Positions 29,086 to 38,381 of a stretch of DNA of 64,000 bases are shown in pieces. Below the pieces are notes generated by a model, which saw only the letters and a list, made by a program, of their open reading frames with translations, searched no databases and was not told where the DNA came from. Within the stretch, counting starts at the first letter, position 1, and each line of letters starts with the position of its first letter. Location of the stretch: positions 1-64,000 of the forward strand of contig JAHBVH010000043.1 in assembly GCA_019637645.1 (NCBI GenBank). Reading direction: 5' to 3'. Source of the DNA: Caldilineaceae bacterium (GTDB lineage Bacteria > Chloroflexota > Anaerolineae > Caldilineales > Caldilineaceae). The position numbers were made by a program, and so were the translations under genes.

Positions 29086-29817
29086 ATGAAAGCTTATGCC
29101 ATTCGTCACGTCTCGCTCCTGTCTGCGTTTCGCTTTGGCTTTGTCATTGGTGCGACTGCACTGCTGATTCCAGGGATCTTGGCTGGGATTGGCACCGCAC
29201 TGCTCATTGCTGGGGTGGAGGCATGGTTGGGCTCGTGGCCAGAAGTTAGCCGGTTTGGGCTCGAAATTCGCTTGCTGGAATTACTCAATCTGACCGCCCT
29301 TGCGGCATGGTTAGAACGCATGGTTGGCTGGGGGTGGCGTTTTCCCTTGCTCATAGCCAGCCTCGTCGTGGGGCTCGGTGGCCTCTCAACAGGCATCACA
29401 ACGCTCTTGAGCGCGACCACCTATAACTTTCTGGCGGCTCTCAGTGGTGGTCTGGTTGTTGACTTGGAAGAAGTGAGGACGGTGCCGCAGCGACCACCAG
29501 CATTTAGCGCCTATCCCCCCGTTGCCTATTCGCCGCGCGTCGGCCCGCGATTACAGGCTACGAATAGCGGACAGCACTGGCCGCTTACACCAGCGGGCGT
29601 AACACTGGGCAGCGCCGCCAATGCGACGATTGTGCTACCCGGGCTAGCGCCGCGCCACGCCGAAATTCGCTTTGAAAACAATAAGCACTATGTCCTCTAT
29701 GACTTTAGCAGTGGTCAGACTTGGGTGGAGGGTCGCCCTATACAGGGGGCTAACCTGCTCAAACCTGGGTTTCGGCTTCGTTTAGGTCCGCATGAACTAG
29801 TTTTCCACAATCTCTAA
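29086..29817 (+). CDS. Membrane protein with C-terminal FHA-like domain
   Basis: Start at the ATG at 29086, one base after the PP2C stop. A longer frame reaches back inside that gene but is improbable. The 243-residue protein has two to four membrane helices (about 10-135) and a short FHA-like domain (about 155-243) with LGSAANATIVLPG and PRHAEI. The GR residue is replaced, so phosphopeptide affinity is uncertain. It is probably translated together with the phosphatase and could hold it at the membrane (inference). Confidence 0.83.
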   Translation: MKAYAIRHVSLLSAFRFGFVIGATALLIPGILAGIGTALLIAGVEAWLGSWPEVSRFGLEIRLLELLNLTALAAWLERMVGWGWRFPLLIASLVVGLGGLSTGITTLLSATTYNFLAALSGGLVVDLEEVRTVPQRPPAFSAYPPVAYSPRVGPRLQATNSGQHWPLTPAGVTLGSAANATIVLPGLAPRHAEIRFENNKHYVLYDFSSGQTWVEGRPIQGANLLKPGFRLRLGPHELVFHNL

Positions 29818-29857
29818 CCAGCGCGTAAGGAAACAAACCCCATGCCCCAATTTTGTG

Positions 29858-29942
29858 AGAAGTTACGCCGTTGATCAGCGTGACCAGAGACCTGACAGGT
29901 TTGTTAAAGGTGTCAGGTCTGGCCCCAGTGCGTAACTTCTAA
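29858..29942. repeat. MITE-like palindromic element, copy B
   Basis: An 85-bp element bounded by AGAAGTTACGC and GCGTAACTTCT, with a central GACCTGACAGGTTTG / AAGGTGTCAGGTC stem. Read on the other strand it matches the copy at 18057-18142 almost base for base, including the GGTCACGCTGATCAA stretch. Confidence 0.78.
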
Positions 29943-29982
29943 GTGGTGCGGACCGCCATCTATGAATAGAAGGAATGCCCGG

Positions 29983-30285
29983 ATGATCTGTCAACAATGT
30001 AGTACACAAAATGAAATAAGCGCACGCTTTTGCACACGGTGTGGCAGCGTGCTAGTCGGCAGGACAGCAGCAGAAGACGCGGCAACCGATCAGCGGAGCC
30101 GCGGAGCAGTTGGCGTCTGGATTGTCGGTGGTCTTTGTCTCCTCTATCTGGTCAACCCGACCCTGGGCGTCTTTGAACTGATCCCCGACAACCTGCCGCT
30201 GATTGGCAACCTCGATGAACTGACGGCAAGCGCCGGATTTTTGTGGGCACTGAAAGGGATGGGAGTGCGCTTACCGGGATTTTAA
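29983..30285 (+). CDS. Small zinc-ribbon membrane protein
   Basis: I choose the ATG at 29983, preceded by AAGGA at 9-base spacing; an ATG seven codons earlier has no ribosome site. The 100-residue product has a zinc ribbon (C3/C6/C17/C20) and a hydrophobic helix at about 41-60, ending with a short amphipathic tail. Several distant bacterial relatives of this shape (ribbon plus YLVNPTLGVFELIPDNLP) carry the DUF1232-type ending; here only the core is present. Function is unknown. Confidence 0.75.
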   Translation: MICQQCSTQNEISARFCTRCGSVLVGRTAAEDAATDQRSRGAVGVWIVGGLCLLYLVNPTLGVFELIPDNLPLIGNLDELTASAGFLWALKGMGVRLPGF

Positions 30286-30334
30286 ACATGCAAGGCATGC
30301 AAAACAAGCCCTTATGGTCAGAAGGAGAAATGCC

Positions 30335-31681
30335 ATGTCTACCTGCCCTCAATGTCGCCAACCGACGAAACCAAAGGCCAAGTTCTGTGGTCGCTGTGGC
30401 CAGACCCTGGCCGCGCCCGCCAGACCAGCGTCTACCCCACCCTTACCAGCGGCCACACCAACTACGGTCGGCGCTACACCGGCACAGCCGCAACCGCAAC
30501 GTCCGTTAACGCTTCCGCGTCTCATCGGCCTTGCCTTGTTGATTTATCTATTGGGCGCGGTTGGTGTTGTAAAGGTGGGGCAAGCGGTGGCGGCCAAGCC
30601 GCCCACGCCAGCGATGGCCCCGGTTGCCCTGGCGATTCCCCCGCGCGAAGCGGGCCAAAAGGGGCTAGACTGGCTACTTACCGCAGCCGTGGCTTGGCAA
30701 GAGCAACAGCGCTGCTATGGGTGCCATGTACAGAGCTTTGCCATCATGGGCGCCGCGGTTGCCCACGGCAGCGACTACACGGTGAACTTGGCCCAAACGC
30801 GACAATTGACCGACTATCTAGCTTCGGTCCAAGCCAATGAGGGGTACATCAGCTCGGGTCAGTGGAGTAATCCAGGGGTTGTCGTGCAAAGTGTGTTGGC
30901 TGGAATCGGCTTCAGTCGCTACGACGAAGCAGTTGGCGCTGAGTATGCACCAACGCTCGTGAAGTTGGCCGACTGGCTAGTAACACAGCAGACAGATGCC
31001 GGATACTGGGCTCTCGATCATCAAGAAGCCCCGATTGATCAAGGAGAAGCGATGACTACGGGTGCCGCGTTAAGCGCGCTGGCGGCAGCCCAACGCCATA
31101 GCGAAAACTTGGCCTATGCGCGTGCCATTCAGCAGGGTGAGGCATGGCTACGGCGAGCGGACCTACGCACAACGCAGGATTTTGTCTTTGCCGTGATCGG
31201 GCTCAATGCCAGTGGCGCGGCCAATGATGACCCAGACATCACCCGCTGGATAGCCATGCTCAAGGAACAGCGTAACGGCGATGGGGGCTGGGGTGAAACG
31301 ACTGGATTGAGCAGTAATGGCTATGCCACTGGTCAGGCGCTCTATGCCTATAAATTGGCTGGCGTTGGCCTAGCCGAAGAGTCCTTTACCCAAGGCGTAC
31401 TTTGGCTGCTCAACCACCAACGCCCCGATGGCTCCTGGCCGCAGGTTCACTCGCAACAACAGAACGGTAGCCGCTCTTCGCAATATGCCACCACCATGTG
31501 GGCCGTCATTGGGCTGGGGGAGATCTTCGATAAGGCAACCGAGGCGGCGTTCATCTCCTTGATCCATCCAACGGCGGCAACGGGTGCCGCGCCGGGTTCT
31601 TTGGCCCTAACGACATTTTTATTATTGCCACTCTTTGTTATGTTGCCGCTCTGGTGGCGTCGCCAAGGTCGGCGTTGGTAG
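30335..31681 (+). CDS. Zinc-ribbon membrane protein with prenyltransferase/terpene-cyclase-like helical repeats and a CxxCH motif
   Basis: Start at the ATG at 30335 after AGGAG. The 448-residue protein has a zinc ribbon (C4/C7/C18/C21), a membrane helix at about 62-84, then an alpha-toroid-like region (about 105-400) with the repeat hallmarks GDGGWGE and RPDGSW found in the squalene-cyclase/prenyltransferase superfamily, and a C-terminal membrane helix near 420-440. The DxDD or metal residues of true cyclases are not evident. CYGCH at 127-131 fits the covalent haem c motif. Without redox neighbours, it could also be a structural Cys pair. The toroid should be outside the membrane. Confidence 0.8.
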   Translation: MSTCPQCRQPTKPKAKFCGRCGQTLAAPARPASTPPLPAATPTTVGATPAQPQPQRPLTLPRLIGLALLIYLLGAVGVVKVGQAVAAKPPTPAMAPVALAIPPREAGQKGLDWLLTAAVAWQEQQRCYGCHVQSFAIMGAAVAHGSDYTVNLAQTRQLTDYLASVQANEGYISSGQWSNPGVVVQSVLAGIGFSRYDEAVGAEYAPTLVKLADWLVTQQTDAGYWALDHQEAPIDQGEAMTTGAALSALAAAQRHSENLAYARAIQQGEAWLRRADLRTTQDFVFAVIGLNASGAANDDPDITRWIAMLKEQRNGDGGWGETTGLSSNGYATGQALYAYKLAGVGLAEESFTQGVLWLLNHQRPDGSWPQVHSQQQNGSRSSQYATTMWAVIGLGEIFDKATEAAFISLIHPTAATGAAPGSLALTTFLLLPLFVMLPLWWRRQGRRW

Positions 31682-31713
31682 GTGAAACGGCAGAAGGAAA
31701 ACGAGGATTAGCC

Positions 31714-32664
31714 ATGAACTCACGAACAATTCTTTATGGTGCATTGGCCGGTGCGCTAGGCGGCGCCGTGGGCTGGTTGCCAGCCGAACTCTTGGCGCTG
31801 CCAGAGCCGACACAGGAACTTGCCAAATATGGTTTACTGGCACTTTACTTTGCCCTGGTCAGCACCTGCATTGGCGCAGCCATTGGGGCCGTCGATGGCA
31901 TCCTCCATGGCCGCAAAGAGAACGCCATCGCTGGCGCGCGCACTGGTGCGCTGCTGGGCGCGGTTGGTGGGGCAGTTGGCAGCCTACCAGGCGAGGCCGC
32001 GTTTCAAGGGTTAAGCGCACTTGGCTTGGGGCTGGTTGGGCGCGCCTTGGGCTGGGCTGTTGTCGGCATTTTTATCGGTCTGGCACAGGGTGTCACGGGC
32101 CGAGATCAGGTGCGCCTCCTGCGTGGTGGGCTAGGCGGCCTGATCGGTGGTTATCTAGGCGGTGGGGCGTTTGAGTTGATCAACAGTTGGTTGGCCAGCG
32201 GCACCGGCAGTCGCTGGCTGGCATTGGTGATTTTGGGGGCCTTTTTGGGGGCCTTTATTGCCTTCTTTCAACGCTGGCTCTCCGACGCCTGGTTGGTGGT
32301 GGTAAGCAGTGGCGCGCAAGAAGGCCACCGGCTAGACTTGACAAAGCCCGCAACTGTGCTGGGGCGTGGCGACCGTGACGATTTTGTGCTCTACGCTGGT
32401 GAAGGGGTGGCACCACGCCATGCGCTGGTGGTCGAAAGAGCCAATGGTTACTGGCTGCAAGCGGCCAGTCCGCAGCATCGCGTGCGGCTGAACGGCGAAC
32501 CGCTCCAAACCGAACAGCGGCTACGGCCCCATGCGGAGATTGGCCTTGGCTCAATGATCTTACGTTTTGGCGAGAAGACGCTGCAGTGTCCACAGTGTAA
32601 CCGCGAAAATGCCGCTAGGGCGCAATTTTGCCTAGGCTGTGGCCGAGGGCTGGCAACCAAGTAG
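31714..32664 (+). CDS. Polytopic Gly-rich membrane protein with FHA-like domain and C-terminal zinc ribbon
   Basis: Start at the ATG at 31714 after CGAGGA; an earlier frame extends into the preceding gene but lacks signal. The 316-residue protein belongs with those at 13985 and 19954: about six Gly/Ala-rich helices, then an FHA-like domain (about 200-285; LGRGDRDDFVL, PRHALV), but it ends with a zinc ribbon (C290/C293/C304/C307). The ribbon therefore moves between N- and C-terminal positions within this gene family. It is the last + strand gene of the cluster and stops six bases from the convergent pentapeptide gene. Confidence 0.87.
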   Translation: MNSRTILYGALAGALGGAVGWLPAELLALPEPTQELAKYGLLALYFALVSTCIGAAIGAVDGILHGRKENAIAGARTGALLGAVGGAVGSLPGEAAFQGLSALGLGLVGRALGWAVVGIFIGLAQGVTGRDQVRLLRGGLGGLIGGYLGGGAFELINSWLASGTGSRWLALVILGAFLGAFIAFFQRWLSDAWLVVVSSGAQEGHRLDLTKPATVLGRGDRDDFVLYAGEGVAPRHALVVERANGYWLQAASPQHRVRLNGEPLQTEQRLRPHAEIGLGSMILRFGEKTLQCPQCNRENAARAQFCLGCGRGLATK

Positions 32665-32670
32665 ACCCCC

Positions 32671-33708
32671 TTATGGCTGCGGCATATAGCGCGTGCTATC
32701 TGGCATCAGGGCATTTTCTAGCGAGCGGACCGATCTTTGTTGCGCGAGGGTAATGGTAGCCGCCGTTAAATTGGCTTCCTTGAAATCAACGCCCGTCAGC
32801 GTTGCTTGTCGCAGATCAGCGGCCCAAAGGTTGGCCTGATAGAAATTGCTATAACTACAGTTGGCTTTGCGCAAATTCGCCTTGTGGAAGTTGGCGCGCC
32901 CAAAGTTCGCCTGTTGTAGGTTCGCGCCTTGTAAGTCAGCACCCTGAACATTGAGCTGGGGTAATTCCAGCTTTTGTAGGTCAACCCCTCTGAGATTTGC
33001 CCCGTTTAATTGGATGGCCTCGGCCCCACGTAGGCAGCCTAGATCATAGAGAAACTTGATCACGGTGCGCTTACGGTTGGCGTCCAGCTGAGGGAGGAGC
33101 GCTAACGTCTGCGTCTGCACATACGCTTTACTTTCTACGATCCCTAGATCCGACATTTTCTGCTGGATATTGGTCACATAGTTTGTTAGGGCTTGCTCTT
33201 GTTCTGTTGGCTGTAGACGGACGTGAAAACGCTGAATGTAGCCAGCCATGAGCAACATGACAATGATAGCGATGACAAAGCCGGATGATGCCACCAATAC
33301 ATCTTGCCAGCCAGCCGTTGCGCCAGTCATCAACATCAGGCCGCTCAACAAGGTGATTACCGCGGATAGAACGGCCCATAGACCGCAGCCCAAACTGCTG
33401 ATCAGCAGGCAGCCTACTGTCGTTTGCGCGCCAGCCTTTTCTGGCTTCTGCTCATGCCCCCAGAGTCGCCAGATGTGGCGACCCGTTAGGAGCAACGCCA
33501 GGGCAATGATCAAGAAAAGTGCCGCGGTCACCCCAGCCAGCTGTGGGTTGGTAAAGGTGCCAAGTGGAAGGCCAGCAAGCTCTACAGTCGCCGCAGCGAC
33601 GACAAAGAAAGCACCCAGAAAGAGGGTTGCTCCACTCAGGCAGCAGAAGAAGAGTGCGAAAGTTCTCCCCAATGTTTTGTGGGGATTGGTTGTGGGAGAA
33701 TTGATCAT
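32671..33708 (-). CDS. Membrane protein with C-terminal pentapeptide repeats
   Basis: A 345-residue protein. Four hydrophobic helices occupy about residues 15-160, a charged linker follows, and pentapeptide repeats (A[DN]LxX pattern: GANLRGV, GADLQGA, GANLQQA, KANLRKA) run from about 235 to 325, forming a right-handed quadrilateral beta helix. Last gene of the - strand operon. The ribosome site is weak: GAGG lies about 16 bases from the chosen ATG. The same repeat type ends the caspase protein encoded just upstream, suggesting contact between the two proteins (inference). Confidence 0.87.
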   Translation of the reverse strand: MINSPTTNPHKTLGRTFALFFCCLSGATLFLGAFFVVAAATVELAGLPLGTFTNPQLAGVTAALFLIIALALLLTGRHIWRLWGHEQKPEKAGAQTTVGCLLISSLGCGLWAVLSAVITLLSGLMLMTGATAGWQDVLVASSGFVIAIIVMLLMAGYIQRFHVRLQPTEQEQALTNYVTNIQQKMSDLGIVESKAYVQTQTLALLPQLDANRKRTVIKFLYDLGCLRGAEAIQLNGANLRGVDLQKLELPQLNVQGADLQGANLQQANFGRANFHKANLRKANCSYSNFYQANLWAADLRQATLTGVDFKEANLTAATITLAQQRSVRSLENALMPDSTRYMPQP

Positions 33709-33767
33709 GATGGTTGTTTTTACCTCATATACCTGCTATTGCCCGCGTGATTGCCCATTGGGATTGT

Positions 33768-35408
33768 CTAACGCACCGTACCATCGATCCATTTGATATT
33801 GCGATGGGATCTTGTGGATAGTAACTGGCGTTCGGTTATAGTGGCACCCGATAAATTGGCTTCATCTACAATAGCGTCATCCAACGCCGCATCCCGTAGA
33901 TCGGCCTGCCACAGAGAAACCTTACTCAGATCAGCGCCCTGCAAATTGGCTTCAGTCAAAGAAGTCTTACTCAAATTGGTTTTTTGCAACTGCGCATACG
34001 ATAGATCGAGCGCGCGCCAGTTGCGCTTGGCTAGATCGAGGCCAGAGAGATCCAGATCACGCAACGAGATCACGGCTTTGTTGACAATAAGTTTCTGCTG
34101 GTAGAGATAGAAGAGCAGCGCAGCTTGGCGGCGCTTGTCGGTTACCCGCCGCCAAGTTTGCTCGGTCAGCCATTGGGCATACTGGCGCGCTTTGTCGTCC
34201 ATTGGGGCCTGGTGTAAAGCCGGGATCAACCGCTGTAGTTCCTGTTTGTATTGGCGTACTACCTCTTCCTGCCAAGCGGGTTGCCCAATCAGGCCACGCT
34301 GCAAAGCATAGGCAACGCCGCCCACGGCGGCTGCCACCACCATCAGCACCATGGCCGTCATTAGCGCCATTTCTGGTGTGGTTGTAGCGCTGTTCGGGTC
34401 CAGTGGGTTGGTATGCAGGGGAACGTTGGCAAAAAGGAGCGCGACCAAAGCAAAGAGACATGAGACAAGAGCCCCCAGCCACAAGAGGCTAATCAGCAGC
34501 TGGGGGGCGCGCCAAACAGCTTGGGCAGGCGTAGCTAGCTGAGCAGGCTCGGGCTCAGTCAGGGCAAGCTGATGGGTTTCAAAAACAAAATCGCCGCTCG
34601 CCGCGCCTGATAGGCAGGCAAAGAAAGGCGTTTGCAGCAAGCCCCGTAGCCTATTTTCGTGTGCTAGCTGCAAACAGACATAGGTAGCCAGGTCGCTGGC
34701 CGTGATCAACCCATCGGCATTATCGTCAGCGGCACCTTTTAGCCCGGTGATTAAAGCGGCGGTGAAGGCGGAACGGCCTGCTTGCACCCCCCGTTCCGCG
34801 ACCATCTCATCCGCTGCGCCAGCCGTGAGCACTTGCCAAGCGCGCCGCTGCGTCACCCAACGCAAAAACGCAGCGGCTTGAGGCAAATCACCTGGTGCGA
34901 AGGGAGAGGCAACCTGAGTTGGTGGCTTCATGGCGGCTACACCACTAAAACAACAATCCAAGAGCAGCAAAATATGTTTGGCGCGCAGCCGGTGGCAAAG
35001 CTGGTGCAGTTCTACCATGTCAATATATTCATCAAGCCGATGGCTATCGTAGGGGACGAGATAGCCGTGTTGCTGTCCACTGGCATCGCTTTGTGTAAGC
35101 CCATGCCCCGCAAAAAAGAAGACGATGCGGTCATCAGGCCCAACCTGTTTGGGGAGCTCTTCGCCCAGGTAGTGCATCAGAGCCGCGCGGGTGGCACCGG
35201 TATCATAGAAAGCGACCACCTGATCAAAGCGATACGCACGTAGCAACGTGGCCATCGCCCGGGCATCGTTACAAGCGTTATCTAGGCGCGAATGGGGGCT
35301 GCGATAGGCATCAATCCCTATCACAACGGCCCAACTTCTTTGATAATACGGTTGATACTTCGGTGACAAGGCGGCTTGTTCGGGAAAATGTAAATTTGCG
35401 TGCCCCAT
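33768..35408 (-). CDS. Caspase-like (C14) peptidase with membrane helices and pentapeptide repeats
   Basis: Start at the ATG at 35408, preceded by GAGGAAG; an upstream frame is open but overlaps the preceding gene. The 546-residue protein has a caspase/metacaspase fold at about 24-280 with catalytic His102 (FFAGHG) and Cys153 (DCCFSG), two hydrophobic helices at about 340-410, and C-terminal pentapeptide repeats (about 470-535). It lacks the effector-associated domain of its paralogue at 35425-36603. Known relatives cleave after basic or acidic residues in prokaryotic cell-death-like systems; the substrate is unknown. The gene starts 16 bases after that paralogue ends. Confidence 0.92.
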   Translation of the reverse strand: MGHANLHFPEQAALSPKYQPYYQRSWAVVIGIDAYRSPHSRLDNACNDARAMATLLRAYRFDQVVAFYDTGATRAALMHYLGEELPKQVGPDDRIVFFFAGHGLTQSDASGQQHGYLVPYDSHRLDEYIDMVELHQLCHRLRAKHILLLLDCCFSGVAAMKPPTQVASPFAPGDLPQAAAFLRWVTQRRAWQVLTAGAADEMVAERGVQAGRSAFTAALITGLKGAADDNADGLITASDLATYVCLQLAHENRLRGLLQTPFFACLSGAASGDFVFETHQLALTEPEPAQLATPAQAVWRAPQLLISLLWLGALVSCLFALVALLFANVPLHTNPLDPNSATTTPEMALMTAMVLMVVAAAVGGVAYALQRGLIGQPAWQEEVVRQYKQELQRLIPALHQAPMDDKARQYAQWLTEQTWRRVTDKRRQAALLFYLYQQKLIVNKAVISLRDLDLSGLDLAKRNWRALDLSYAQLQKTNLSKTSLTEANLQGADLSKVSLWQADLRDAALDDAIVDEANLSGATITERQLLSTRSHRNIKWIDGTVR

Positions 35409-35424
35409 ACCTAACTTCCTCGCT

Positions 35425-36603
35425 TTATGGCGTCTTGCGGGTAGGGGAGGTAAAGACAAAGTCACCCAAATCGCTGCCCAACAGATGGTTAAAGAAGGGC
35501 ATTTGGCTCCGCCAGCCAATGGCGGCACTCTCGCGCACGACGCGCGGACGCACATAACTCGCCAGGTCGGTAGCGGTGATCAGGCCATCGCTATCGTGAT
35601 CAGCGGCACCGGCCAGCCCCGCCAACAGCGCGCTGGTAAAGGCCGAATGGCCCGGTTCGGTGCTGCTGTCGGCGGCCAGTTCATCGTTGTCACTGGCAGT
35701 GAGCACCTGCCAAGCGCGCCGTTGGGTAATCCGTGCTAAATAGGCATCATCCATGGGGGGAGCGGAGCCAGAAAGGGCCGCGCGCACAGTCACGGCGGCA
35801 ACACCGCTAAAACAGCAGTCGAGCAAGACTAGGATATGTTTAGCACGAATCACACTACAACTTTGCCGCAGCTCTTCCATGTCAATATAATCGGCAAAGG
35901 TCTTGCCATCGTAGGGAATCAGATAGCCCCGTTTACGGTCGTTGGGGCCAGATTGGGTGATGCCATGACCAGCAAAGAAGAAGAGCACGCGGTCGTTAGG
36001 CGACGTATGGCTGGGCAACTCGTTGCGTAGCCAGCCCATAATCGCGCTACGGGTGGCTTGGCCGTCGTACAGCGTGTGGATGGTCTCAAACCCCCGTTGG
36101 CGCAGCATCGCCGCCATGGCCTTCGCATCATTGCCAGCATTGGCCAACCGAGCATGGCGCCGATCCGCATAGTGATTGATCCCGATGACGAGCGCCCAAC
36201 TCTTGTGATAGTAGGAGGTGAACTCCGGTGTAGTAGACCAGAGCCTGGACCTATCTGCCGCCACAGAAAAAGACGGACGGGGGTTTGCCATTGCGCTCAA
36301 CCGATCAACGTTGGCAATGAGATGGTCAACTATGTGTTGTCGATTCATGCCAACCTGGGCGCGACTGGCTTCCAACAAGGCGCTCAACGCCGGTTGCCCT
36401 GGCGTAATCTCGCCAAATTGCCAGAGGGTGCTGATCATTTGGACCGTGAAGGTGTTGGCGGCTCCGCTCAACTGAATTTGCGCATAGACCGGCGAGCTAC
36501 CGACAGCCGACAGCAACAAAGCGCGGCGGCTATTTTCGTCAACCATCAACGGCGTGAAAAAGTCCACTAATTCTTTCAACGTAGCTGAATCTAACTGAGT
36601 CAT
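35425..36603 (-). CDS. Caspase-like (C14) peptidase with N-terminal effector-associated-like domain
   Basis: Two tandem ATGs exist; the second (36603) has better spacing from AAGGA. The 392-residue protein has a helical N-terminal domain (about 1-103) shared with the next two proteins upstream in the operon, and a caspase domain (about 135-375) with His213 (FFAGHG) and Cys264 (DCCFSG). Effector-associated domains bring proteins together by homotypic contact in Chloroflexota and cyanobacterial conflict systems. The caspase region is closely similar to that encoded next in the operon. There is no membrane segment, so it could be released into the cytoplasm once activated (inference). Confidence 0.92.
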   Translation of the reverse strand: MTQLDSATLKELVDFFTPLMVDENSRRALLLSAVGSSPVYAQIQLSGAANTFTVQMISTLWQFGEITPGQPALSALLEASRAQVGMNRQHIVDHLIANVDRLSAMANPRPSFSVAADRSRLWSTTPEFTSYYHKSWALVIGINHYADRRHARLANAGNDAKAMAAMLRQRGFETIHTLYDGQATRSAIMGWLRNELPSHTSPNDRVLFFFAGHGITQSGPNDRKRGYLIPYDGKTFADYIDMEELRQSCSVIRAKHILVLLDCCFSGVAAVTVRAALSGSAPPMDDAYLARITQRRAWQVLTASDNDELAADSSTEPGHSAFTSALLAGLAGAADHDSDGLITATDLASYVRPRVVRESAAIGWRSQMPFFNHLLGSDLGDFVFTSPTRKTP

Positions 36604-36728
36604 CATGCATCCTTTGCCAAGTATCTAGAAAAAAGGTTGGTTGCTTACTTTGATAACGACATGCACGGTTGCTAGACAATGCGCGACTTGTGCTATTTTC
36701 TCATTTCTCGTCTTTGCCACTGCGCTGC

Positions 36729-36788
36729 GGCGGGTGGGTCGCCCCGCCCAAACCAAGAGAAACGGCATCACATTTCTTTGGTTTGGGC
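36729..36788 (-). promoter_or_regulatory. Two overlapping hairpins at the junction of the membrane EAD gene and the caspase gene
   Basis: GCCCAAACCAAGAGAAA (36746-36762) pairs with TTTCTTTGGTTTGGGC (36773-36788) with one bulge; the stop codon of the membrane protein lies inside the hairpin. A second stem, GGCGGG with CCCGCC (36729-36748), shares three bases with it, so the two are partly exclusive. There is no T-run, so it may stabilise or process the transcript rather than terminate it. Confidence 0.45.
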
Positions 36789-38381
36789 TGGTTTGTGAAA
36801 TGCCCAGGTCACCAAACCGGTGATGACAATCAGCCAGCTCACTAGAATCCCCCAAGGGGGCACAAGCGCCTGTACCCACAAATAAATAGCGCCACCGAGC
36901 ATCACCCAGAGCAAGCCAAAGCTGGGATGCACCCACAAATAAGGTCGCCAACGGCGGTGCCCCCACCCAAGCCAACAGATGACGAGAACGAACGCCAACG
37001 CCACGCCCAGACGCAGATCAAGCCGTAGGGCAAAAGCGATCAGCCACAACGCGAGCCAAAGAGCAACGAGCGCACGAATGGCGACGGTGGGTGGGTTGCG
37101 CACAAAGATCGTTGCCACTAACAGACTAATGCCCAGAAGGTACGGCGTTGTCAGCAGCAACACCCACCAGTCGCTTGGGGTGGGCCATGGCGTTGTCAGG
37201 GTAAAGCCAAAGATCAAGAGCACAAAGAGGAACGGCAGGAAGAGACCGAAAAGCGTAATGCGGGTGCAGTCTACCCATAGCCGAGCCTGCTTGGAACTGG
37301 GCTCGGCTACCTTTTGCTTTTCCCACAAGAGCACGGCACTGCCCGCAAGCAAGACCAAGAAGCCCATCCCCGGATTGGTAAGCGCGGGATACCCCACGTA
37401 AATTGCGCCTGCCAGTCCTGGCCCCAAAAGCAGCCAGACCCCAATCACGAGACGATCCACTGCATGCAGGCGAATCTCGCCATACATTTTCAGCCGATCA
37501 GCGGGGATGCGTCTTGCCCCAATGTGGCTGAAGAGCAGTGGCACCAGCGTCAGCAGCCACTGGATGCCACGCGGTACGCTCCCCCCTAAATAGTGAACCA
37601 CAAGCGCGACGAGCACCGCACCTGCAACCAGGGAATAACCAGTACAGGCCCCAATCACCTTGAGATACCAAAAACGCATCCATGCGGCGCGGTTTGTCAA
37701 AACCATTTCACCCTGGCGGTCCACCGGAGAAACCAGCGCCACCACAAAGGGCATGCCCAGGGTTGCCAGCGAATAGAGCAGAGCAGCCCACCCGCGCTGG
37801 GTGACATCGGCCAGGGGCCAGCGCAACATTGGTGTAACCAGCCCATTCGTGGCAACCCAGATCGTCAGCCACACCATCACCGTCCATAGCTGTTCCAGCC
37901 GGATGCCAGCCGTGAGCTTCCGGTTTAGAAAAATAAAACGCCCTGCCCAACTGATGTCCAAATCCGGCGGGATCCCGGCTAGGGAAACGCGTTCGGCAAG
38001 CCAGGCCGCAATCACCGTGAACTGCCGGTTTGGCGCAGGCCAAGGAATGGGTTCGCCGCTCGCCAAATAGGCTTGCAAACGACAGCGTAGCTCGGCAATC
38101 ACCACTTGTTTATCATAGCCAGAGCGGTCATGGATCACATTGAGGAGCGCAATGATCGCTGGCGGATTCGCGGCTGGATCACTTTGGCGCAACAACGTAT
38201 TGACCATACGCGCGGTGAAAATATCGGCGGCGCCGTGGAGATCCAGCCCATAGACCACCTGGCCCAACACCGCTTGCCCGAGAATTGCCTGTCGGTCGGG
38301 GATCGTCATCAGATGCGGCATAAGGAGATCAAGGAGTGCGCGGTATAGCTTCGAAAATTCATCACGCGTGGTTTGCATCAT
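36768..38381 (-). CDS. Polytopic membrane protein with N-terminal effector-associated-like domain
   Basis: A 537-residue protein. Residues 1-110 match the helical domain in the two flanking genes (LHGAADIFTARMVNTLL parallels LSGAANTFTVQMISTLW). After a linker, roughly ten hydrophobic helices fill residues 180-530. It starts directly after the stop of the gene upstream, so translation is probably coupled. Membrane protein plus a homotypic adaptor domain suggests it recruits the caspase to the membrane, either as effector (a pore) or as sensor (inference). I recognise no named membrane family. Confidence 0.85.
   Translation of the reverse strand: MMQTTRDEFSKLYRALLDLLMPHLMTIPDRQAILGQAVLGQVVYGLDLHGAADIFTARMVNTLLRQSDPAANPPAIIALLNVIHDRSGYDKQVVIAELRCRLQAYLASGEPIPWPAPNRQFTVIAAWLAERVSLAGIPPDLDISWAGRFIFLNRKLTAGIRLEQLWTVMVWLTIWVATNGLVTPMLRWPLADVTQRGWAALLYSLATLGMPFVVALVSPVDRQGEMVLTNRAAWMRFWYLKVIGACTGYSLVAGAVLVALVVHYLGGSVPRGIQWLLTLVPLLFSHIGARRIPADRLKMYGEIRLHAVDRLVIGVWLLLGPGLAGAIYVGYPALTNPGMGFLVLLAGSAVLLWEKQKVAEPSSKQARLWVDCTRITLFGLFLPFLFVLLIFGFTLTTPWPTPSDWWVLLLTTPYLLGISLLVATIFVRNPPTVAIRALVALWLALWLIAFALRLDLRLGVALAFVLVICWLGWGHRRWRPYLWVHPSFGLLWVMLGGAIYLWVQALVPPWGILVSWLIVITGLVTWAFHKPAQTKEM

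Noticed and set aside
36979..37401. A 140-codon + strand frame inside the polytopic EAD gene
   Set aside because: It is basic and repetitive in the way antisense frames of membrane genes are, and overlaps clear hydrophobic helices on the other strand.
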